14,641 nt of DNA from assembly GCA_015679605.1 (NCBI GenBank), contig JAAAVE010000160.1:8814-23454 (forward strand), in the 5' to 3' direction. The stretch comes from Podila epigama. Taxonomy: Eukaryota > Mortierellomycota > Mortierellomycetes > Mortierellales > Mortierellaceae. Below, piece by piece: positions 1 to 9,631 of this stretch. Positions within the stretch are counted from its first letter, which is position 1. The number at the start of each line of letters is the position of its first letter. The notes under the pieces were generated by a model that saw nothing but the letters and a program-made list of their open reading frames with translations, was not told the origin of the DNA and made no database searches. Made by a program: the position numbers and the translations under genes.

Positions 1-36
1 TTTTTTGCAAGGTTATGTTTTAAGCGTATTGCTTTA

Positions 37-1447
<1,411 letters not shown>

Positions 1448-2621
1448 ATGGACACGACCATACAAAATATTCAAGAATTTCTGGCCACTTCAAGAGAGCT
1501 TCTTGGGGCAGTCGAAAACATAACGATCAGTCCATCAAAGCGCTCGAGCGAACCCATGGAGGGCAGTAAAAGATCACGAACAATCGTCCATGTTCCATGT
1601 CCAAACAATCCATTAAATCATGGGCGCATCCCTCAGCAGAATCTCTCAACACATTTAAAGCGATGTTGTCAAGGACACACGTATTCAGCTACAAACTCTA
1701 GAAAACTTGAAGCGAGTGCTGCGTACATTGGATATAAGCCTGCAACTCGCCATAAGCGTGTGCCAATGTCACAGCTTTGTTATCAGCATGCAGGGCGCGA
1801 TAGAGGCGTGACGACTACTATTATATACAAGGATAATATCTCAAAAAAGAGACACCAAGAGGCGAGCCCCTCGACAAAGGATACCAAAGAGGACACATCG
1901 GGCACAACTTCAAACGCTGCTGTCGTAGGGTTGAGAGACGCAGGCCTTGTTCCGCAAATATCTGGCGTAAACAATGTATTCCTGGTAAGAATGAGGCGTA
2001 CATGTTAATACGAATGCTCTTCTGTGAAACTGATTACTAAACCTTCTGTTAACATGTCTCATTGCCATTTAGTATCAGCCGCCCACAACCAATGGACAAC
2101 TTGCTTCGACTCCTTCACATCTCCGTTCGCCAGCAGAAAAGCTTCAGGCGTATAGCGAGCACATGCGATTGTGTAATATTATAAAGCTGCACAGTGATGC
2201 TATAAAGCCGAGTATTCTCGAGCAATTAAGCGATGATAACGCGCAAAAGTCCTCGTCAAAGACTGTTACGCGAGATCAGGTCATGGAACGTGTAGACCAA
2301 ATTCGCAAACAGAGAAACATGGAGGAAATGAAAAACCGCATCACAGCTCAAAGAAAACAAGAGTGGGACCGCAAGAAACGTCGACAGTCCTATCGATCTG
2401 AAGCATCCAGAGCAGAACGGAAACGAGGCCGTTCACAAAAAGCAGAGTTGAAAGAGGACGAACTTGATAGAGTGAAGAATGAGGATGCCGTCGCTATTCG
2501 CAAAAATTTGGCCCAAGGTGCAAAGGGGGCATGGGCAGTAGCGATCGACGCGTTTCAACAAGACGCAGAGCTCTACAACGAGGCATACGAGCACGTGATG
2601 AATGAACGAATGAATGAATGA
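1448..2621 (+). CDS. U11-48K-like (SNRNP48) CHHC zinc-finger protein of the minor spliceosome
   Basis: Likely homologue of SNRNP48, the U11/U12 di-snRNP protein whose CHHC finger contacts the 5' splice site of U12-type introns in the nucleus. Two exons, 1448-1984 and 2073-2621, join in phase 0 across an 88-nt intron (GTAAGA donor, TTTAG acceptor) to give 361 residues; human U11-48K is about 340. The finger is at residues 51-73 (Cys51, His58, His69, Cys73), beginning CPNNPLNH, with the typical R/M-I-P and HLxxC context. The second half is highly charged and helical. It includes a DRKKRRQSYR block near residues 278-287 that matches the conserved KRRRQSYR region of animal U11-48K. The Cys-His spacing is one residue longer in each of the first two gaps than the usual C-x5-H-x9-H-x3-C. 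The C-terminus (MNERMNE) is encoded by an ATGA-type tetranucleotide repeat. Identification rests on remembered family motifs, not a search. Confidence 0.8.
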
Positions 2622-2624
2622 ATG
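2598..2624 (+). repeat. ATGA/AATG tetranucleotide repeat over the SNRNP48-like stop codon
   Basis: An imperfect (AATG)n microsatellite encodes the last seven residues and the TGA stop of the SNRNP48-like gene. Because the unit is 4 nt, adding or losing one unit changes the reading frame at the C-terminus. Confidence 0.8.
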
Positions 2625-2645
2625 CAAGGCAAGGTTGTTTTTTTT

Positions 2646-2662
2646 TGTGAATGTCATTCACA
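2646..2662. repeat. Perfect 8-bp inverted repeat between SNRNP48-like and LAMTOR2 genes
   Basis: TGTGAATG-T-CATTCACA forms a palindrome with a one-base centre. It lies in the 81-bp gap between two same-strand genes and is flanked by T-rich sequence on the left and A-rich sequence on the right. It could be a transcription-factor site or a 3'-end hairpin. The function is unknown. Confidence 0.6.
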
Positions 2663-2702
2663 CAAAAATCCTCTTGCCCAATATCCTTTCAGTTCACAGC
2701 AA

Positions 2703-3329
2703 ATGCTCAAGCCAAAACTCATCTCACAGGTACTTCAGCAGGCGACAACAGGAGGTGTCAAAGCAACAATGTAAATTTGATGTGACCTTGCGCGTGTTTG
2801 CATATGCGAATGCTGTATGTTGTGGTATGGTATGGTGAAGATGTGCAGTTCGAAAAACTCACTCCCCATTTCTTCGCTCGTTAGATTGTTGAACCCCGAG
2901 GGATCATTGTTAGCTTTTGCTGCACAGTCGGATAGAGATGCCCGCATTTATGGAGCCATTGCGTCAAACATCTGGACCATCTATTCAAAGCATTGCAAGC
3001 CTGATGTAGGAGGATTGTCATTTCTGATGCTAGAGTGCGAGGTAAATAACACCTACAATTCCCCGCTGTACAATGTCTGTCATTTTTGGAAGATAAGGGA
3101 TCGATCTCGGACCCGTATGAGGTACTATCGAGTATTAAGCTCATCCATTTTCTTCATATCGCTGAACGCACCCTTTCAATAGGAAGGGAAAGTGGCTATC
3201 ACAGTCGTCAGTACCATGATTCTGTGTCTAGTCGCAAGGGAGGATGTTGAGCTTGGAATTCTGAAGGCAAAGTCGGAAGCGTTAACGCGGCATTTGGAAG
3301 AACCACTAAGCAAAGTAGCAGGATATTGA
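2703..3329 (+). CDS. LAMTOR2: Ragulator subunit LAMTOR2 (roadblock/LC7 domain)
   Basis: Homologue of LAMTOR2/p14, a small scaffold of the Ragulator complex. Ragulator anchors Rag GTPases on the lysosome or vacuole and so links amino-acid supply to TORC1. Three exons, 2703-2770, 2885-3041 and 3183-3329, join in phases 2 and 0 and give 123 residues; human LAMTOR2 has 125. The protein starts [18 protein letters not shown] and continues with [25 protein letters not shown], and [16 protein letters not shown]. It ends near [18 protein letters not shown]. Each block has a clear counterpart at the same place in the animal protein (roadblock fold, whole length). The ATG lies only 81 bp after the upstream gene's stop on the same strand. 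An AATAAA at 3407-3412 is a candidate polyadenylation signal. In yeasts the equivalent EGO subunits are very divergent, so this animal-like form supports an early-diverging fungus. Confidence 0.93.
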
Positions 3330-3406
3330 ACATACTCGCCAGTCAGGATTGCAACAATTCGAAGAGTACAACAGCAGAATCTGATTTATGTTTGCGAACA
3401 AGGAAG

Positions 3407-3412
3407 AATAAA
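3407..3412 (+). terminator. Candidate polyadenylation signal for LAMTOR2
   Basis: AATAAA lies 77 nt after the LAMTOR2 stop codon and is followed by an A-rich stretch. This is consensus only; the cleavage site is not known. Confidence 0.5.
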
Positions 3413-3565
3413 GACAAAAAAAAGAAAATTTTTTCGCGAAAAGAACAAAAAACGGGACAAAACGACAAAGGTAAAGAGGCTACAAGGATAAAAAGAGACT
3501 CATGGCATACAGATTCTGTTGGCCACACTGGATTCGAGTCAAACCTTGCCATTGATCACGACCGC

Positions 3566-4919
3566 CTACGCTACTTTCGCCTTAAAACCCCAACCTTCTT
3601 GACGAGAGTGGACGGGTTGACCTTTCGTATAAACGAGGGGAGGACATTTTGGAATGTGATTAATATGATGAACCTGAACGCCTTGTGGTATTTTGTAAAA
3701 AAAAAAAAAAAAAATACTCGTCCATCCATACCTTGTTGATGCAGCTCAGGTCATGTAGAGTGTCGGATTCGGATGCGGTCCACTTTGTTGGTGGTGGTTG
3801 GATAGTTCTGTTACGCTTCTGGTACCTGAGGCCAGCCTCGGTATCCATGCCTTTCTTACGGAGCTTCTTGTTGTGTGGTATTCTTCCTGAGACCAGGTAC
3901 ACTTCTATCAAAGGTCCACATGATGCTCCGACATTAGTCTTCTGTGAAGTGTTTACAAATTTGAATACCAATACATGCTGTCATGAGAATCAATGTCATC
4001 TATCAATACCAGTGTCCAACAGTTTGCTTTCTTCCTTGAGTGCTTTCCGTTTGGAGTCGATTGAAGTGAGCAATTTTTCTTGTAGCCCTTCTCGTTCCTC
4101 CTTTGACAACGGGACAAAAGAACAATGGATGAATTGTTAAAAAAAAGCCACAAAAGCAACAGGCTACTGAAATAAAAAGAAAGATGAAAACCCGAGAGAC
4201 TCTTATCAAATACCTTGTATTGTTCCTCGGTGGTTCTTATTTCTGCCGTGCAGCTTTGATCGACACTAGTTAGTTGGTAGTCGCGATGTAATGTAGCAGC
4301 TCTGATGGTCATGTCCCTTTCCTTTGCCAAATCCTGTAGCCGATCCTGGTAATCGGGATGGATACCTAATGAGTACAGAGGATGGGAATGAGGTGTCAAG
4401 CCCTAGTCAAGTACAAAAACCACGTCGTGTGCAGAGAAGGTATTTCAAGATTTCAAGTACGAACCATTCAAAATTGCATGGAGCTCTTCTCGGTAACGTG
4501 CCATTTGATAATCAAACAACCTATGAGCACGATGGATGTTGGTGAGACTTTCATGTACCGGATGATAGAGGAATCGAATGGTTCAACTACAACTGTGCCG
4601 CCACATTGCCCCCTAACAGCTGGCGTACGTACATTTGCTTGTTCTCCTGCAACTCTAGCTCCAACCTCGCGAGTCTATTCTGTACACTTGAGCGGGGAAA
4701 GGGAACTGTCAAGGGGTGAGAGCGAGCGATGCGTGCGTGTGCGTTTGTGTGCGTTTGCGTGTGTAAGTGTGATAAGAGAAACCAAGCGGCATGTTTGCAT
4801 TTAGTAGTTGATCAGATTCCATCTTTAGTGAAATTGTAATGCAAAGGTATTCTTTGCAATTCTCGTTTACCATCATATTCTCTTGTGAGACCTGTTGGTG
4901 TATTTGAAGGCCCATCCAT
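3566..4919 (-). CDS. Sds3/BRMS1-family subunit of a Sin3-type histone deacetylase complex
   Basis: Coiled-coil protein of the Sds3/BRMS1 family, which dimerises and bridges Sin3 and the HDAC in nuclear co-repressor complexes. My model has seven exons: 4919-4871, 4705-4633, 4520-4465, 4365-4214, 4100-4010, 3904-3732 and 3673-3566. All phases match and the product is 233 residues. Key segments are NRLARLELELQENKQ, MARYREELHAILNGIHPDYQ, the family core RDMTIRAATLHRDYQLTSVD, then EEREGLQEKLLTSIDSKRKA, a basic KKLRKKG, and ASESDTLHDLSCINK. The last exon reads VYTKGQPV and FKAKVA, which resembles the start of the C-terminal Sds3 domain, then stops; human SUDS3 continues about 40 residues further. 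The core exons (4520-4010) are firm. The first exon, the acceptor at 3905 (an alternative is 3 nt further on) and the last exon are less sure. The gene is transcribed in the same direction as PMT1 and converges with LAMTOR2. Confidence 0.75.
3697..3714 (+). repeat. Poly(A)18 tract (pyrimidine tract of last Sds3 intron)
   Basis: An uninterrupted A18 on the plus strand reads as poly(T) in the 58-nt final intron of the Sds3-type gene, where it can serve as the polypyrimidine tract before the acceptor at 3674. It has no flanking direct repeat, unlike the tract at 8301-8320. Confidence 0.8.
4727..4770 (+). repeat. GT-rich (GTGCGTTT-like) low-complexity tract
   Basis: Degenerate repeats of GCGTGT/GCGTTTGTGT lie wholly within the first intron of the Sds3-type gene. 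On the coding strand this is a CA-rich tract. It is a probable microsatellite with no coding role. Confidence 0.7.
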
Positions 4920-5375
4920 GTCGACAAACTTGGCAATTCTTGTTCCAAGAACTGTCCTTCTGTCCAGAGCTTTTTTGAAATTAATATATTGGAGTGGAGA
5001 CAATGGATGCAAAGAAAGGAATGACAAGACTCGGACAGAAGAATGTGTTGGCGAAAAATGGTGAGCCCGAGTCCTTTTTATTTTCTTGGCTTTGCCCAAA
5101 AAATCAACTCAACTGGACCTCGCAACAAGAGATGAACCCACGCAACAACGACCAAGGCGCAGGCAACTCCACCGGGTCACAATGTGCTCTGCTCGAGTCA
5201 ATAACGGCTCGAGTTGGTGCCATGGTCGATAACATTGGCAAACGATGTGGTTGGCAGACTTCAAAAGACTCCCTCGATGTGTTAGGAATCGGAACTAGGC
5301 GATCGCGACCGACTGTATCACGCATCCTCACCCATATTTTTCTCATTCAAGAGGATTATCAATGCAGTTTTATTG
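4920..5375. other. Intergenic region between Sds3-type gene start and PMT1 stop
   Basis: This stretch should hold the Sds3-type promoter and the PMT1 3'-UTR, both read on the minus strand. An AATAAA on the minus strand (5374-5369) starts just after the PMT1 stop codon and is a candidate PMT1 polyadenylation signal. Open frames on both strands between 5000 and 5350 are short and show no family resemblance. Confidence 0.5.
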
Positions 5376-5500
5376 TTATTCGTCTGATTCTTCATCGTTT
5401 GATTCACCGTCTGCTTCACCATCTGCCTCACCATCTTCGTCCTCCCCTATTTCAAAATCAAAGTCTGGCTCGACTTCCTCATCATCCTCGTCTCTAGGAA
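5376..5500 (-). repeat. Low-complexity region encoding the acidic PMT1 tail
   Basis: The minus strand is a run of GAA/GAT/GAG codons, including a directly repeated GEAD unit. It encodes about 38 mostly acidic residues at the PMT1 C-terminus. The plus strand of this segment reads as an artefactual Ser-rich frame. Confidence 0.8.
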
Positions 5501-8500
5501 AGTTCTCCACCGCTGAGGCCGGATCCGTTACTTGTTGGTCGTCCGCTGCCCCTGCCGAGAATGCATCACCAGTATCCTGGCCATGCTGATCGACGCCTTG
5601 GACGGCCTGAGCTGGATCCGCCCCTCCATCGTTGTCCACAGAATTGTCCGCCTCGTTATCTTGCTTGTTTAACAGTTTCTTGGTCAAGTCGTGCAAGTTC
5701 GATTCGATGGCTGCAGCATCAGAAGACCATGTGGCAGCAGATGCTGCCTTCTTTTTATACGCGGCATAATCTGTTGGATACTGTTGGCAGTCGAAATCCC
5801 ACGTCTTACGCTGCTTAGCTGCCTCGCAGTCGGTTCTCGTCCATTCCAGACCATAAGCCAGAGGCGACAGGACGCTGAAGATGTAAATTGCTGCTGATCC
5901 AATTATAATCACGGCCAAAATACGAGCGCGGCTGGGAATGAATCGAAATCCGACATCAATCGTGACACCGAGAAGCAGAATCGAAAAGTAGAGTGCGGGC
6001 AGGTAATGGTGCAAGAAGAGCTGACGGTCCATCAGGAAGAATGGAAAGTAGTGGAATATCCAGCCCATGAAGAAGAATCCACCAGATAGCTCGTAATATT
6101 CGCGTAGTCCCAAGAAGGTGTCGCTATAGCCACGCTTGTCCCTCACCATGAGCAGTCCTCGAATGATGGCATATATGGCAATTGATGCAGTCGAAAGGAA
6201 CCAAGTAAACCAGTTGCCAATAAGGTATATATGCTTCTCATTTTTTCCCCAGAAGCTTATTCCACGGCGAAGAAGCGGCCAAGCCGATGGCCTGGAATCG
6301 TATGGGTGCGAGCTAGTCAGCCCAGCATTGGTGCTCCACATGACTTGGTTTAGCTCGATAAACTTGCTCAGAAAACCAGGTGGCTTGTAATTGACCATCA
6401 CAGCGTCCTCGGGGTCTAGTTCATTGTGAAGAAGGAAGCTTTTTTTTTAGAAATAAAATAAAAAAACATAAAAAAGTAAAACCACTAAAAGACGCCTTAG
6501 ATATCAATACTTACAATCGACATGCTCGTTGGATTCGATGGTCCAAGTGACTTTGTTGACGACCGCGCTACGCATGCAAGTAACTTCTTGTTGTTCGAAT
6601 CCCCACTTTGGAAGCTTCACTGAATGGGAGAAGAGGTCGCAGTGCATGTTGGTGTGAACAAGCTTAAATTTTGAGCGGAGTGTATGCAGCGAGGTCGCGC
6701 CTTCGGGGTCATACGAGTCGTGGCTCACAATTTCCAGACGCCATTCGTCGTTGGCATCGCCAGGATGGCCGGCATATCCATAGCCTGACACCTCGAAATG
6801 ATTCTCATCCTCGGTGACAGGAGCCTTCTTGTCGTGCGAATGTAAGCGCTTCACAGTTCCAACATGCAGCAAGCGAATAATATCCCCATGAGACACATAT
6901 TCGAGCCCATCTGGGACGCTACCATCACGCTTTTGAATAATCCAATCGTTATTGTTATCCTTGTGAGAATATAGGGTAATTTGTTGTTCTACATGAACAT
7001 GTACATAAACACGGAAAAAGAAGTGTTCAATGTTAAGCGTCAATCAGCTGAGGAGTGATATAGAGCACATGAAGGCGCCTTACGTTTGCTTCCAGTCTCA
7101 TAGGTTGAGGGATGAGAGTGGAGGTACCCGCCGTTCGTGCCCTCGTGACGGATTGTAACGCGGGCGCCGTAGGCAACGCCTAATGATGTATGGACAGAAT
7201 TAGTCAAGAATTCCAATTTAAATAATCCATTGCTCTTCATGATAATGCACAAGGCTGTAGTCTTACGTAGAGGCGAGTCTTTCAAGGAGTGACCCAAGGT
7301 CATTTGGAATGGCGCGCTCATGAACCCGTCGCCTTCTCCAGACTTTGACAAGAGTAAAAAGTGGATCTCAAACATAAGCATGTAGATAGCAATTGGCACG
7401 CCAATCAAGAAGACGGCACGGGCAATAAAGTGGTTGAGCCATGTCTTTGGTGTAATGCGAAGATCGCCCCAGATATCCCAAAGTTGCTTGAGGGTCGAGC
7501 ATCCGATCGTGGCAACGATGAAGAGGCCTACCCACTTGCAACTCAAAGAGAGACCCAGGCCCACACCTGTCAAAAACAACCAACCAAACCAACGGCCAGA
7601 AAAGGCGTTATGCCTCTGGTTATGAAAATTTGTCCAAGCCAACGCTGTGAATGCGGTAAACAGGATCAGTGGTGAGTCCAACAGGATCAGCCGGCTCTGC
7701 GTGACGATGCTGTTTTCTGATTATCGTAAATGTCAATCGATCGCAGGTCAGAATAGGCATAGTCTTAGTCATTTGCTGCCTTGCCAAACATCTCATCAAC
7801 GAGGCGAAAAAAAAAGAGCTTGTGCAAAAGAACTTGCCAAAAGTAACAAGAAGCGCTACAAGGACAGCAGCATGAATCGAATGGCCCGAGTTTTTTACAG
7901 TGAAAAACGATATCGGAACAACAGCAACACCCATGAGCGCGCCCAAGAGACGCATGGGAACATATGGGACGTTCGGTCCGATGTAGTCGCTAAAAGATCC
8001 AGACGTGGTAGTCCCAAGGACAATAAACGTTATTTTCTTGCATGTTGGTACGATGGACCAAAAAAAATAAGAGTTTCCAACAATGACATTCAAACATCAA
8101 CTTACTCGCCAATGTTTGCAAATTTGAAGGAGGGGTTGAGACCGCTGAGCCAACCAACTAACGCGATTAGTATCTTGGCCAGCGGAGGATGCACATCCAT
8201 GAAGAACCCTCCTTGAATATACTTGGAGGCGAATCCGCCAAAATGGACCTCATCGAAGCTATGTTGTAAGAAATGATGTCATGTCAAGTCCGCCATCCAG
8301 TTTTTTTTTTTTTTTTTTTTGCCATCCAGAATTGAAACCCAAGAATCCCAGACATCTTGATAACAAATGCGATCTCTTTGGCACTCCTTAACTTACACGA
8401 CAGAGTCTGGAAAGCCGATAGCCCACAGGCGAACTACAAGAGCGAGTAGCGTCAAGGCAGTGGACACCTGTAGATCGCGGCTCTGATACCAAGCCTGACC

Positions 8501-8725
8501 GCGGCGAATCCGAGGTTTTGTTACGCGTTCGGAATCGTCATCAAGGCCATGATGAATTTTCTTCGAGGATAAATTCTCATTAGCTTGATCATAGTAGACA
8601 TCGTCTTGGTCCTGGTTGGCAGAGACATGTGATGTGATTTCGGGGTGCGAGCCTCGTCTGGGTTGAGTGCCTCTGTAGATGGGGATGCCAGACTGATCGA
8701 CAGCCGAGCTGGTTCCGTTCCTCAT
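5376..8725 (-). CDS. PMT1: Dolichyl-phosphate-mannose:protein O-mannosyltransferase, PMT1 subfamily
   Basis: Multi-pass ER membrane enzyme (GT39) that transfers mannose from Dol-P-Man to Ser/Thr of secretory proteins, usually as a PMT1-PMT2 dimer. Seven exons, 8725-8397, 8258-8106, 7989-7838, 7716-7267, 7179-7084, 6988-6515 and 6415-5376, join in matching phases to 897 residues. The catalytic loop VVFDEVHFGGFASKY is at about residue 110, followed by FMDVHPPLAKILIAL and later ENSIVTQSR. The lumenal MIR region spans roughly 365-550, with GGYLHSHPSTY, QQQITLYSHKDNNNDW, LHSHDKKAPVTE and KLPKWGFEQQEVTC. The C-terminal membrane part carries HPYDSRP, LRRGISFWGKN, FFLMDRQLFLHHYLPALYFS and the usual end motif WDFDC near 761. 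HSHDxxxPV, GDAND and LFSHxVKLP favour PMT1 over PMT2 or PMT4. About 136 extra residues follow, ending in a very acidic Asp/Glu tail. The third intron has a GC donor. Confidence 0.93.
7717..7837 (-). other. GC-AG intron in PMT1
   Basis: The 121-nt intron begins GCAAGT and ends AATCAG. Using GC keeps phase 1 and restores the conserved ENSIVTQSR motif of PMT proteins. The nearest GT (GTTCTT, 4 nt downstream) would be in the wrong phase. GCAAGT is the standard extended consensus for the minor GC class of U2-type introns. Confidence 0.85.
8292..8329. repeat. Poly(T)20 flanked by 9-bp direct repeats in PMT1 intron 1
   Basis: T20 at 8301-8320 is bounded by GCCATCCAG at 8292-8300 and again at 8321-8329. 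Read on the minus (PMT1 sense) strand it is CTGGATGGC-A20-CTGGATGGC. A pure poly(A) tract between short target-site-like duplications is what an almost tail-only retroposition product would leave. Slippage plus a chance duplication is the alternative. Confidence 0.75.
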
Positions 8726-8984
8726 ATATGTAAATATCTCTGAGGGAAGGAGCTATGTTCTGTGGCCAAGGAAGGATGGATTGATGTTGGGATGAATGGA
8801 TGGATGGTACGATAGATGGTTGGGTGTCTGGACAGACGGTGAATTTTCAAAAGCAAAAAGGGGGTGAGGGGTGAGTAATCCAGTGTTTCCTGGAATACAC
8901 CAAAGATCCATAACGTAGAAAAGTTTCCTATTTTACGGTTGATCCACCTTCTTCAGCAACAACGCCCCATTATCACAATAAAAA
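8726..8984. promoter_or_regulatory. Divergent intergenic region between PMT1 and the UPF0303 gene
   Basis: A 259-bp shared upstream region. It includes a degenerate GGAT/GATG tetranucleotide tract at about 8774-8820. No convincing TATA box was found; the last 50 bases before the plus-strand ATG are CA- and pyrimidine-rich. Confidence 0.45.
8774..8820. repeat. Degenerate GGAT/GATG microsatellite
   Basis: Repeated GGATGGATTGATG- and GAATGGATGG-like units lie in the divergent promoter of PMT1 and the UPF0303 gene. It may vary in length between strains. Confidence 0.7.
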
Positions 8985-9584
8985 ATGGCTCTTTCTTCCC
9001 AAGAACGAGACGCAGCACTAAAGCTGCTGCCAGACCTATTGGCCGAGGAGCATCACCTACAGTTTTCTCAATTCACCAACGACGACGCTTTGGCACTTGG
9101 GTGTAACTTGGTCACTCTGGCCAAGTGCCGGAATCCTGTCCAGGGTATCTCTGTCGCCATCTCTCGCAATGGACAGCTACTTTTTCATCACGCAATGGCT
9201 GGTATGTCCCTCATGTATTCCTTCAAAAAAATGCTTTTCCTCCTACTTTAATCACTAACAAATGATGACGTTCTCGCATTGACTACAGGAACGAACGCTG
9301 ACAATGAGAACTGGATGCGCCGCAAATCAAACACTGTAACCAGATTCCAGCACTCGTCCTACTACATGGGACGACTTTTGGCCTCTAAAGGCGAGACGAC
9401 CATGGAGAAGAATTACATGGTCCCGCATGCTGACTACGCCTGCCATGGTGGAGCATTCCCACTCCTGATTCGTGATGTTGGCTGTGTTGGTGTCATTGTT
9501 GTGAGTGGTCTAAAGCAGGATCAGGACCATACATTGGTCACTCAAGGTATACGCGAGTACATTGCGAAGCAGGTTAAGCTGTAA
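8985..9584 (+). CDS. UPF0303 / YBR137W-like small protein (HbpS-like fold)
   Basis: Member of the UPF0303 (DUF336/HbpS-related) family of small oligomeric proteins. The yeast member Ybr137w has been linked to the GET pathway for tail-anchored membrane proteins; the biochemical activity is not established. Two exons, 8985-9201 and 9289-9584, join in phase 1 across an 87-nt intron (GTATGT donor, CTAAC branch-like site near 9254, CTACAG acceptor), giving 170 residues. Family hallmarks are ISRNGQLLFHHAMAG, then TNADNENWMRRKSNTVTRF, HSSYYMGRLL, PHADYACHGGAFPL and the C-terminal VIVVSGLKQDQDHTLV. Length fits the family (about 160-180). There is no signal peptide or membrane segment, so it is presumably cytosolic. 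AATAAA at 9626-9631 is a candidate polyadenylation signal. It shares a 259-bp divergent promoter with PMT1. Confidence 0.9.
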
Positions 9585-9625
9585 GAAATGACTATGCATG
9601 CTTGCATTCAAAGAAGCAGGAAAAA

Positions 9626-9631
9626 AATAAA
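9626..9631 (+). terminator. Candidate polyadenylation signal for UPF0303 gene
   Basis: AATAAA in an A-rich context lies 42 nt after the stop codon. Assigned by consensus only. Confidence 0.5.

Noticed and set aside
2681-2690. ATATCCTTTC, identical to the U12-type AT-AC 5' splice consensus
   Set aside because: It lies in the leader just before the LAMTOR2 ATG. No TCCTTAAC-type branch site with a matching AC acceptor follows, and no coding exon ends here. The overlap with the neighbouring minor-spliceosome gene is probably chance.
3685-4140. Plus-strand 151-codon open frame
   Set aside because: It runs antisense across Sds3 exons and introns and starts in the poly(A) tract, with no recognisable protein motif.
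5362-5589. Plus-strand Ser-rich open frame
   Set aside because: It is the complement of the GAA/GAT codon run encoding the acidic PMT1 tail; low complexity explains it.
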